DNA from: JAVBSX01 sp051660685
GTDB taxonomy: Bacteria > Planctomycetota > Planctomycetia > Pirellulales > Thermoguttaceae
Direction: 5' to 3'
Assembly: GCA_051660685.1 (NCBI GenBank)
Contig: JBOFQB010000091.1
Coordinates: forward strand, 35,646-99,645
Length of the DNA: 64,000 nucleotides
Part shown: positions 35,209 through 42,827 of the stretch, one piece after another
How the letters are laid out: each line of letters opens with the position of its first letter
How positions within the stretch are numbered: the stretch's first letter is position 1
Program-made: the position numbers and the translations under genes
Notes under the pieces: generated by a model
The model's database searches: none
What the model was told of the DNA's origin: nothing
What the model saw: only the letters and a program-made list of their open reading frames with translations

Positions 35209-36279
35209 TTATTTTAGCAAATCTTCTTCTGTGAAGACGCAACGATTGACTTGGGATCGTTCGTGTGAAGTGAAAATCAGGTGTATTTTCCCGTCTTTCG
35301 TCTGAATAACATAGGGATACGCATAATCTTCGTTCTTGTCAATGATGTTCTTCTTATGATCCCAAGTCTTGCCCTGATCGGTTGAAAGAGCAACCGTCAA
35401 CGGGTTTCGGTCGGTAAAACTGTCGTTGTAGACAAGAAGCAGATTTCCACTTTTGAGTTTTAGCAGGTCAATTGCGGCGTTCGGATTCGGGAATTCGGTC
35501 GCAACAGCATCACTCCAAGTATAACCTCCATCTTGCGATTCCGCCTTGTAAACGTAATCCCGAATGTCCTCCTCATATCCCCCTCCTCTTCGCATATAGG
35601 CAATCAGGTGATCGTCATCTAGCTGAACAACAGAAGGTTGTAAAACGCCTGTTGGACCCTTGATTCGATTCGTCTCTTTCCAAGTCTTTGTTTTCGGATC
35701 AATCCGCAAAAACAACGATGTTGTTTCAGGTGTCACTTCTTCTCTATCTCCCCCACATTCGTGATAGATCGGCAAAAGATAATCACCATTATTCAAGACA
35801 ATCGGTTGCGAGCGGACCATCGTCCCTTTTTCGGCGGTCATAATGATAGGGTCCGACCAGCTCAACGCCTTGTCGGAAGAAACTTTGGCCATAATCACGG
35901 AATCAGACCAAGTATCACCATAACGAACGACGTAGAACAACCAGACGAGACCGTCTGGAGCTTGCCAAATGACCGGGTTTCCGTCCGAAATGAACGGCGT
36001 GTCAGCGATTACTTTGGGTTGGGACCATTTTTTCTGACCTTTGACCAATCGAGACCCCCAATCGGCCGTATTGGCGATGTATTCACCTCCACCTCCATAA
36101 AAGGACAGGTAAAGATCGCCGTTTGAGAGTTCGGCAATCGACGCCGGATGTTTGTAATCGCCCCCTTGATCTTTTTTATCAAAAATTTTCTCGATTTTGA
36201 ATTCAGCTCCGCAACAGAAGATGGAACAGAAGAGAACGCCAAGTATCAGGCAAGAGCGACGTAAAAAGATGGAGGACAT
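35209..36279 (-). CDS. Secreted sialidase-like BNR-repeat protein
   Basis: 356 residues. The N-terminus is a signal peptide (LILGVLFCSIFCCGAEF); a Cys-Cys at its end could also be a lipobox. The protein is a six-bladed propeller of the BNR/sialidase superfamily: Asp-box-type motifs SSDKALSWSDP, SQDGGYTWSDA and STDQGKTWDHK are visible, along with SIAELSNGDLYLSFYGG and VIQTKDGKIHLIF. The closest families are exo-alpha-sialidase-like proteins of heparinolytic or mucinolytic planctomycetes. The catalytic Arg triad of true sialidases cannot be verified by eye. Probably acts on host or algal glycans outside the cytoplasm. Confidence 0.8.
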   Translation of the reverse strand: MSSIFLRRSCLILGVLFCSIFCCGAEFKIEKIFDKKDQGGDYKHPASIAELSNGDLYLSFYGGGGEYIANTADWGSRLVKGQKKWSQPKVIADTPFISDGNPVIWQAPDGLVWLFYVVRYGDTWSDSVIMAKVSSDKALSWSDPIIMTAEKGTMVRSQPIVLNNGDYLLPIYHECGGDREEVTPETTSLFLRIDPKTKTWKETNRIKGPTGVLQPSVVQLDDDHLIAYMRRGGGYEEDIRDYVYKAESQDGGYTWSDAVATEFPNPNAAIDLLKLKSGNLLLVYNDSFTDRNPLTVALSTDQGKTWDHKKNIIDKNEDYAYPYVIQTKDGKIHLIFTSHERSQVNRCVFTEEDLLK

Positions 36280-36485
36280 CGGGTTTCCTTTCGTAAAATG
36301 AGGTCGGCTTGACCTTAATTGTTCTCAAGGGAGGTTTTCCTTTGAAGAAGAAACCATCTTGAGAACCTTTGAGCAACACTGTTTCAGACAACGGGAATAC
36401 CGTAATTTATAGACGTTTGCTTGTCAAGGGTCTCAAACGAATTCGCCCGATTCTTCCACAAACGGCTAATAAGTTTGGTACAAAC
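36280..36485. other. Intergenic region with repeated GTTCTCAA/TTGAGAAC motif
   Basis: TTGTTCTCAAG (about 36318) and CTTGAGAAC (about 36357) form one inverted pair, and GGTTCTCAA/TTGAGAAC recurs at 36486-36506. They may be regulatory sites or remnants of a repeat. Confidence 0.4.
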
Positions 36486-36650
36486 GGTTCTCAACTGTTT
36501 TGAGAACAATCAATAAAAGCCGGAAAGGAGCGACCAACAGGGAGCGTATTGACGGTCAAAGGACGGGCAAAAACACCCAAATTGTCCAGATTCACGAATG
36601 AGACCGTCAATGCGCCGGAATACCGGCTCCTTTCCGGCTTTTATTTTTTC
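36486..36650. ncRNA. Long structured hairpin; candidate structured RNA or complex terminator
   Basis: Two nested perfect stems are visible. The outer arms are AATAAAAGCCGGAAAGGAGC (36512-36531) and its exact complement at 36626-36645. The inner arms are GCGTATTGACGGTC (36544-36557) and GACCGTCAATGCGC (36602-36615), 14 bp with one G-U. A 12/10-base internal loop separates them; the apical part is 44 bases. The right arm runs into TTTTATTTTTTC on the plus strand. A separate small hairpin (GTTCTCAA/TTGAGAAC) sits at 36486-36506. No reading frame is credible inside. It may be a small RNA with its own terminator, or the relic of an inserted palindrome. Confidence 0.5.
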
Positions 36651-36708
36651 GGTTTGCCGCAAAACTTGTTTGGGACTGTATTTTCTCCCCAAAATGATCG
36701 AAAAAGGG

Positions 36709-36751
36709 TTGACAAAACTACAGTTGTAAACTAAACTGATTTACAGATGTA
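36709..36751 (+). promoter_or_regulatory. Promoter with two BlaI-type operators
   Basis: A perfect -35 TTGACA (36709-36714) is followed at 17-base spacing by TAAACT (36732-36737). The operator TACAGTTGTA (36719-36728) fills the spacer, and TACAGATGTA (36742-36751) lies just after the -10 box. Both fit the TACA-N2-TGTA core of BlaI/MecI operators. Binding of the repressor encoded next would block RNA polymerase, so the gene is probably autoregulated. Confidence 0.85.
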
Positions 36752-36802
36752 GTTTTTAATAGTCCCCCAATTATTTTTTTTGTTTGAATTTCAGGTAAAA
36801 AC

Positions 36803-37186
36803 ATGAACAACATGGAAAAAATCACGGATGCTGAATGGAAATTGATGCACGTTCTCTGGAATCGCGGACGTGCTTCTTCCAATGAAGTCGTTAACGCGAT
36901 TGTTCCCGAAACGGGTTGGAGCCCGAATACGGTTCGGACGTTGCTTGCCCGACTGTCGGAAAAAGGGATTCTTCAGGTTGAAAAAGAAAAAGGGAAAGCC
37001 AAAGAATACCCAACCTGTTATTACACCCCGAATTATAGTCGGGAAGCGTGTGAAATGGCTCATTGCCGGACATTTTTAGAGCGGGTTTTTGCTGGAGATA
37101 CAACCCGGCTCCTTGCCCATTTGGTCCGCGATGTTGGTTTGACCCCCGAACAGATCGTTCAATTACGCGAGCAACTGGAACGGTGA
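36803..37186 (+). CDS. blaI: BlaI/MecI/CopY family transcriptional repressor
   Basis: 127 residues. The winged-helix domain is clear: KITDAEWKLMHVLWNRGRASSNEVVNAIVPETGWSPNTVRTLLARLSEKGILQVEKEKGKAKEY, with W-S-P-N-T-V-R-T-L-L-x-R-L as the recognition helix region. The C-terminal helices that make the dimer are present. In the family, the repressor is cleaved or inactivated when a BlaR1-type membrane metalloprotease senses its signal. The gene has two operator sites in its own promoter (36709-36751). Its expected partner, the M56 gene, starts 500 bases downstream; a MITE-like element fills most of the gap. Confidence 0.93.
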   Translation: MNNMEKITDAEWKLMHVLWNRGRASSNEVVNAIVPETGWSPNTVRTLLARLSEKGILQVEKEKGKAKEYPTCYYTPNYSREACEMAHCRTFLERVFAGDTTRLLAHLVRDVGLTPEQIVQLREQLER

Positions 37187-37196
37187 TTATTTAGCA

Positions 37197-37571
37197 CATT
37201 TCAATAATTGGTATGCACATTGCATGTATTTTTGAAACTATAAATTCAAGGTTTGTATCTCTTAGCTGCATAGCAGCGACCTTTTTGTAGCCCGGGGTGA
37301 AGCGCAGCGAAACCCCGGGTTAGGTGCAGCAAAAAAAAATGAGCTGCGTAGCTGCGACCTCAATAAAAAACAGATGCAAATAGGCGAAAAAAAGGATAAA
37401 TTAGGTCGCTCCGACGGAGCTTGTTTTGTTGAGGGGACGCTTAACCCGGGGTTGCGGTCGCGTTGCTCCCTTCACCCCGGGCTACAAAAAGGTCGTCCCG
37501 ACGGGACTCGAAAGAGACGACTTAACATTTCCAAAAGGACCGACATAATCATTTCGATAATTGTCATACAC
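37197..37571. mobile_element. MITE-like inverted-repeat element, copy B (between blaI and the M56 gene)
   Basis: Begins CATTTCAATAATTGGTATGC and ends with the similar CATTTCGATAATTGTCATAC in the same orientation. Inside, GTAGCCCGGGGTGAAGCG...AACCCCGGGTTAGG is answered by the inverted TTAACCCGGGGTTGCGG...CTTCACCCCGGGCTACA. It matches copy C at 60087 closely and copy A at 11155 in the inner arms. It contains no open frame worth noting. Confidence 0.75.
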
Positions 37572-37685
37572 CTTTCACGCTTTTTTTGAAGCCAAAAATT
37601 AAAGGACGATAGGGTGTTGTGCATGTATAGTAATTTTGGAAACGCTCTAAACGGGAAAGAATAACTCGAACAAAAGCAATGTAAC

Positions 37686-40600
37686 ATGACAGACTATCTT
37701 TTTCATCTGCTCTGGACGAACACTTGGCAGAGTGTCCTTATGACAGTTCTGCTCTTGATTGTCCTGACCCTTTTGGGCAACCGGTTGCAACCGCGATTTC
37801 GGTATCTACTTTGGTGTGTCATTCTGCTCCGATTGGCATTACCCGTTCTCCCCAACAGTCCCTGGGGCGTTTGGAACAGTCCCGTTTCCTCTTCCGTCCC
37901 AACCGACATCGCTGCAATTCCCGCTTCAACCGTTGCTCCGGTTCCCGAACCTCACGAATTCAGACCCGTCCAACCTGTTCTTGAGCCGTTGATCGATTAT
38001 GCCGCATTGGAGTTGATGTCAACGTCCTCACTTCAAGAAATGGACGTAACGGAAGAAACCGAAGTGATCGAATCGTCTCAACCGGTTTTCGCCGATTCGG
38101 GCTTTTTCCCCTTTCTCCTCGAAAACTGGAAAAATAGCGTTTTGCTCCTTTGGTTTTTCGGTCTGCTCCTCTTCGGAACACGTTATCTGTTAGACGAATT
38201 ACGTCTTTATCGACAGAGCCGATATTGGCGACCGATCAGCAATCCGAAAATTCTTGCCGTTTTTGAACAGGCGCGAAAAAAAGTTGGCGTTCTCCTCCCT
38301 GTTCGTCTGTTTGCCGTTTCCAACCGAATCGGCGCAGCATCAACCGGGATTTTCCGCCCCAAAATTCTGCTCTGCGAAGAAGCCGTTCAGGAAATGGACG
38401 AAAGGGCGATTGAAATGGTTTTACTCCATGAATTGACGCACATTCGGCGTTTCGACCCTATTGTCTTGCGACTTGCAACGATCCTTTCCCTCATTTATTG
38501 GCCCAATCCCGTTGCTTGGTTTCTCGTTTCCCGACTACAAAGGGATCGAGAATTGGCATGTGATGCGGCTGTTCTCAATAGGCTCAGTTCAACATCGGAT
38601 TGGCATTTGGCCGAAACGCCGGACCTTACTTTGGGTCGGACGTTGAACACCGAATCTGATTCGTCCTTTCACCCCTATTCAGTTTCCAACCATCTTACTC
38701 GAAACAACGCTAAAAAATACGGGCACACCATTCTCACGTTTGCGACGCTGTTCAGCAACGATCAACGATTGCCCGGTTTAGTTGGGGTTTTTCAGCAAGA
38801 CTTGCAGAAAAAATTGATTACAAGGAGAATTGACATGATTATGAAACATGAAAAACCGCGATTCCTTTCAACCCTTTTCAGCTCCCTTTTGGTCCTGTTT
38901 CTCGCCGCAATAGGGCTAACCCAAGCATCGCAAAACAATGAGCAACAGACGCAAACGGTTCAATCTGTTCAACCGACGCAAACGGACGCTCAGCCGAATG
39001 AAAAGGCGGACAATGCAAACGAGGTCAGTCCCGATCTCGCCGGTCCTCCTCAACAGAGTGGTCTCAAAGTTGATAATGAGGAAGAGGGCAGTTCCAGTCT
39101 CGCAGGTCCTCATCAACAGGGTAGTTCCGATTCTGTTCCCGCCAAAACCGTTCCCGTTCAACCCGTTGATCCGAGAATACTAAAACCGACAATATCTGTT
39201 AATCTCAAGGGCAACGTGCTTGCTCCAAACGGGGAACCGCTTGGTGATGTGATCCTTTGCGGTGTTGGTTTCTACGAATACGGCAAGTGTGTCGTAACGA
39301 GTGAACCGGGTCTTGGGGCACCTTCGAGTCCTTTTTCGTTGGACCTTATGCCCGGGGTACACTTCACACTCGGTATTCTTGACCGGCAAGGTCGTTATAC
39401 AGCCCCTCTTCGTTTCCTGACCGTTCAAGAGGATTCACCCGAAGAGGAAATGCAGATACAAACCGAGAAGGGGACCTCTTTTAGGTTGACTTTGACGGAC
39501 AGGGACAGTAATGAACCGATTCCGAATTTTACGATAGTTCTTTTTCAACGGTTTGAAAACCCGGACGATTCCAATCAGAAAGGGCAGTTGAGTTTTCAGT
39601 TGAGAACCGACGAAAAAGGAGAGGTCAACCTCAACCTTATGCCGGGCGAATATATTTACAGTCTTGATTACCGTTATTTACAGAAAGACTTCCAGAAGAA
39701 AGACAATCTGTACGCGAAAGAATTTGTGATCGAAGAGGGAAAACCGGTTACGTTTGATGTCCGTATTCCCCGACCCTTTCAGGGTCGGATTCTTGATACA
39801 GAAGGAAATCCGGTCTCAAATGCACCCCTATTCTCAACGGGAGAATTTTCAAATGGACAGGTATTGTTGAGTACCAAAACAGATGAAAACGGTATTTTCC
39901 GAACTGTTGAACCGCTAAAAAATCGTGTTCTGCAAATACACCCTCAAGGTCCAAAATACGGTGAGTTCCTCATACCAATTGGCGAAGAACTGGTCGGTTT
40001 GGATGAATACACATTTCATTTGCCCCGAACCGCTCCTGTTTCCGGTCGCTTGCTTGATTCCAAAACGAAAGAACCGCTTGGAAACCGTGTTGTCAATGTC
40101 CGCCCCGTTGCTCTTCCAAATGCAGTAAAGATTCCGCCAACCGGTATTATAACCCAAGAGGACGGGACCTTCAGCTTTGATCTCGACGCAACACTACGAT
40201 ATGACATTTACCTTGAGTTTGTTGTGGAAGATAAAGAGAATTTGACAAAGAGTCGACATGCAGGTCAGAATCCAATGTTGACAAAACAACTCGTCTTGGC
40301 AACAGGTGTTGAATTGCAACCAGAAACGCCCTTGAATCTCGGCGATATACTGGTCGATCCCGAAAAAGCGGAAAATCGGGCGACCAGACGAATTTCTGGT
40401 CCAGAAAAAGAGGTTCCGACGCCGAGACAGTATCAGGGTCCAGAAAAAGAGGTTCCTCATCCTGCACCCATACAGTATTTTGGTCCAGAACCGCGTCCCC
40501 ATTCGGGTCTTCGGATTGTTGAACCATCTCCTGGGTGTCTTGTGTTGAAGAAAGATGATGTGATTGTCTTTGAGAACGGAGAATGGAAGAATGTAACAAG

Positions 40601-41285
40601 GGGTCGGGTTTTGCCCCCTCTTGCAACGCTGGTCAACGAGCCGGAACAAATTTGGTTGCAACTCCTCATAGTGGGTTCTGAGGGACAAGTGAGAAACTCG
40701 CTTGGACCCGGTGTTTCAGGACTAGGAAAGTCAATCCGTATTAGCAACATGGGGCGGAACATCGAGGTTTCTGGTTCCTCAGAGGAGAAACAAGAAGACA
40801 TTCCGTTTATACCGTTTACAAAGGACATGGTGATCGTCTTTGAGGACGGGAAATGGAAAGAGGAAACAACGGGGAAAGAATTTCCGGTTGGGACGCTGAT
40901 TCGGGCGAAAGACGGCATTTTTCGTCTGGATGTTATTCCGGGAACGAACGACGGAATGAACACGCCGATTTGGGGGGGCGGGGCGTATGGAGATGGCGCG
41001 TACATTCGTTGGAAGGACGAAGGAAACTCGATTTGCAACGCTCAAAGACCCGGCAAGAAAACGGATTCAGAATTGGTTGTCGCAGTGTACCCCCTTGCCT
41101 ATATTGAACCCGTCGAAGAGCAGTTGCCCGCCTTACGAGCAATATTTCCCGACGCAAAAATTGAACTTGATAAGAAAACAACGGGCCTGATTTTTTATGG
41201 TACAGAAGATGAGCATACGTTAATAAAAGCGTTGTTGAAGAAAATGAACCAAAACACGAAACAGTCTCGAACGATGTCCCGTTAA
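37686..41285 (+). CDS. M56 (BlaR1-like) membrane metallopeptidase with large periplasmic extension
   Basis: 1199 residues. Residues 1-300 are an M56 peptidase: four transmembrane helices (for example SVLMTVLLLIVLTLLGNRL), the active-site helix VLLHELTHIRRFDP (HExxH at about 248-252) and LQRDRELACDAAVL with the third zinc ligand region. Another helix (FLSTLFSSLLVLFLAAIGL) at about 400 precedes a long extracytoplasmic part. That part has a Gln/Asn/Glu-rich linker with two similar SPDLAGPPQQ/SSSLAGPHQQ units, three or four carboxypeptidase-regulatory-like (CnaB/Ig) domains, and a C-terminal 60-residue segment (YPLAYIEPVEEQLPALRAIFPDAKIELDKK...) that resembles a secretin N-domain. No penicillin-binding sensor domain is present, so the signal is probably not a beta-lactam. 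It should act on the BlaI-like repressor. Confidence 0.85.
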   Translation: MTDYLFHLLWTNTWQSVLMTVLLLIVLTLLGNRLQPRFRYLLWCVILLRLALPVLPNSPWGVWNSPVSSSVPTDIAAIPASTVAPVPEPHEFRPVQPVLEPLIDYAALELMSTSSLQEMDVTEETEVIESSQPVFADSGFFPFLLENWKNSVLLLWFFGLLLFGTRYLLDELRLYRQSRYWRPISNPKILAVFEQARKKVGVLLPVRLFAVSNRIGAASTGIFRPKILLCEEAVQEMDERAIEMVLLHELTHIRRFDPIVLRLATILSLIYWPNPVAWFLVSRLQRDRELACDAAVLNRLSSTSDWHLAETPDLTLGRTLNTESDSSFHPYSVSNHLTRNNAKKYGHTILTFATLFSNDQRLPGLVGVFQQDLQKKLITRRIDMIMKHEKPRFLSTLFSSLLVLFLAAIGLTQASQNNEQQTQTVQSVQPTQTDAQPNEKADNANEVSPDLAGPPQQSGLKVDNEEEGSSSLAGPHQQGSSDSVPAKTVPVQPVDPRILKPTISVNLKGNVLAPNGEPLGDVILCGVGFYEYGKCVVTSEPGLGAPSSPFSLDLMPGVHFTLGILDRQGRYTAPLRFLTVQEDSPEEEMQIQTEKGTSFRLTLTDRDSNEPIPNFTIVLFQRFENPDDSNQKGQLSFQLRTDEKGEVNLNLMPGEYIYSLDYRYLQKDFQKKDNLYAKEFVIEEGKPVTFDVRIPRPFQGRILDTEGNPVSNAPLFSTGEFSNGQVLLSTKTDENGIFRTVEPLKNRVLQIHPQGPKYGEFLIPIGEELVGLDEYTFHLPRTAPVSGRLLDSKTKEPLGNRVVNVRPVALPNAVKIPPTGIITQEDGTFSFDLDATLRYDIYLEFVVEDKENLTKSRHAGQNPMLTKQLVLATGVELQPETPLNLGDILVDPEKAENRATRRISGPEKEVPTPRQYQGPEKEVPHPAPIQYFGPEPRPHSGLRIVEPSPGCLVLKKDDVIVFENGEWKNVTRGRVLPPLATLVNEPEQIWLQLLIVGSEGQVRNSLGPGVSGLGKSIRISNMGRNIEVSGSSEEKQEDIPFIPFTKDMVIVFEDGKWKEETTGKEFPVGTLIRAKDGIFRLDVIPGTNDGMNTPIWGGGAYGDGAYIRWKDEGNSICNAQRPGKKTDSELVVAVYPLAYIEPVEEQLPALRAIFPDAKIELDKKTTGLIFYGTEDEHTLIKALLKKMNQNTKQSRTMSR

Positions 41286-41346
41286 TGACGCCAATGTTTA
41301 CAACTTAGACTGCAACGGTTAGAAAAGGTTTGTTTTCCGATTGGAA

Positions 41347-41372
41347 GGCGGGCAGGATGCCCGCCTTTTTTT
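41347..41372 (+). terminator. Rho-independent terminator after the M56 gene
   Basis: An 8-bp stem GGCGGGCA / TGCCCGCC with a 3-base loop, followed by seven T residues. A second, similar GGCAAGATGCCCGC half-hairpin follows. Confidence 0.85.
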
Positions 41373-41476
41373 CTTGATGCAGGCAAGATGCCCGCGTTCC
41401 GACAAAATGTCCATTCTGTACCCGTTTTGACGATTCTGGACATGCAGGTCATTGTTCTGCGTCAAACGGAGCAATT

Positions 41477-42484
41477 TTACGGTTTCACAACCCCATAAAT
41501 GGTCAACTTGAGAGGATTCTCGGGATCGTCCGTCTGGAACGTGACCGTTTCACTCACACTGGTTGGTTCCGAAACCGCATTTGCTCGCAATTTAAGGGGA
41601 AGAACAAATCGCATTTTCGGATCGTCATTCTCCTGTTGAATGGATTCAGGATCAACAACAACGGTTTTGTCGCTCGAATCCAATCCAAGCAAACGGAAAG
41701 GTTTTAACCCGCTAATCACAATCGCCCGCGTAATCGTCTGTTCAGGCAGTATCGTCCCCAAATACAGCGTTTCCGGTTTGACGGAATACTCTCCCCGGAC
41801 ATGTCCCTCAACAAGAAGGGGAATCCGACTGTTTAAGTCATTTGAAGTAATCAGTAACTGTTCATTAACAGGTCCAACCGGCCGATTCGCACTTAAAGTC
41901 ACTTGCAGCGGAACTTCAATTCCTTCTTTGAGAAGACTTCTTTCCAGCACTTCAACGGTAATGTCAGGATTCGAGGAATCAACGCTTTTGACATTCCAAA
42001 GACTGCTTGATCCTCGATAAACAACTTTGACGGTTTTGGTTTTTTCGGTCCCCAACGGAACATCCTCAAAGTTGACACTACCGGGTCGGAATGAAACGTC
42101 TTTGCGAATGTTCCCCCGAACCTGCAACGTCGCCGTTTGAGGATAAGGTTTCGTGATCGAGACTGTTAGTGTTGCTTTTTGAGGTCCTGTCAATCGATCT
42201 GTGTTGAACCGAACGAGAATAGAGCCGGTTTGATAAGTCTGCACAACAGGGGTTTCGACGGTTGGACTGGAACAGGTGCAGGAACTGTTGACGGAGCTGA
42301 TTTGGATTTCCTCTTCAAAAGGGTTGTAAACCTGAAAACGGTAAGTGACCTTAGCATCTTTAGGGACATCACCAAAATTGTGTTCCTTGACAGGAAACAA
42401 TTGGCTGACCCAATCTTGGGCCTGAGTATTTGGGATGAGGAGGAGAAAGAGGAAAATGAGGTAAATAAGGCGAAGTAAAGACAT
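41477..42484 (-). CDS. Secreted DUF1573 protein
   Basis: 335 residues from ATG (complement at 42482-42484); a GTG three codons upstream is possible. Signal peptide about 1-22 (ending TQAQ). The mature part is a series of Ig-like (ASPM-SPD-2-Hydin-type) beta sandwiches: the DUF1573 signature HNFGDVPKDAKVTYRFQVYNPFEEEIQISSVNSSCTC, then VNFEDVPLGTEKTKTVKVVYRG, and two further repeats (LYLGTILPEQTITRAIVISG). The short Cys pair in SSCTCS is typical. Such proteins are exported and of unknown role; they may organise envelope or extracellular structures. It is transcribed alone. Confidence 0.85.
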   Translation of the reverse strand: MSLLRLIYLIFLFLLLIPNTQAQDWVSQLFPVKEHNFGDVPKDAKVTYRFQVYNPFEEEIQISSVNSSCTCSSPTVETPVVQTYQTGSILVRFNTDRLTGPQKATLTVSITKPYPQTATLQVRGNIRKDVSFRPGSVNFEDVPLGTEKTKTVKVVYRGSSSLWNVKSVDSSNPDITVEVLERSLLKEGIEVPLQVTLSANRPVGPVNEQLLITSNDLNSRIPLLVEGHVRGEYSVKPETLYLGTILPEQTITRAIVISGLKPFRLLGLDSSDKTVVVDPESIQQENDDPKMRFVLPLKLRANAVSEPTSVSETVTFQTDDPENPLKLTIYGVVKP

Positions 42485-42827
42485 GAGTACCACACTGTAA
42501 GTGAATCCAACACTTCAATCTGCACTGTTCAAATTGCAGATCAACAATCACGACTGTGAGAATTGTACGCAAACGCCCCAAAATGTCAATCAGATTTGTG
42601 ACATCTCCCTCTTTTTCTCAGTCCGCTAACACGTTTTGCGAAACGGAGACATTTTCATTTTTGAACCACAAAAATCACAAACCTCACAAAAACCTCACAA
42701 AATACAGAATTTTGTGTCTTTCGTGAGGAATTTCGTGTGTTTCGTTGTTCATTGTTTTCAAAATCATTGAACCGACTTTTGAACGGGTTGAAGTTTTGCG
42801 CGTATTTCAGTCCGTTCCCGGACAAGT
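42485..42827. other. Intergenic region containing a repeat
   Basis: Nothing is recognisable outside the CACGAAA-type repeat at 42619-42752. Confidence 0.5.
42619..42752. repeat. CACGAAA/TTTCGTG repeat element, copy 2
   Basis: Shares the head CAGTCCGCTAAC and the body (AATCACAAACCTCACAAAAA...TTTCGTGTGTTTCGTTG) with 26579-26702, with many substitutions. The inverted arms are degraded. Confidence 0.65.

Noticed and set aside
40171..41038. Antisense reading frames within the M56 gene
   Set aside because: Shadows of the real gene; no ribosome-binding site and no recognisable domain.
37686..41285. Beta-lactam resistance operon
   Set aside because: No penicillin-binding sensor domain and no beta-lactamase gene; BlaI/M56 pairs have many other roles.
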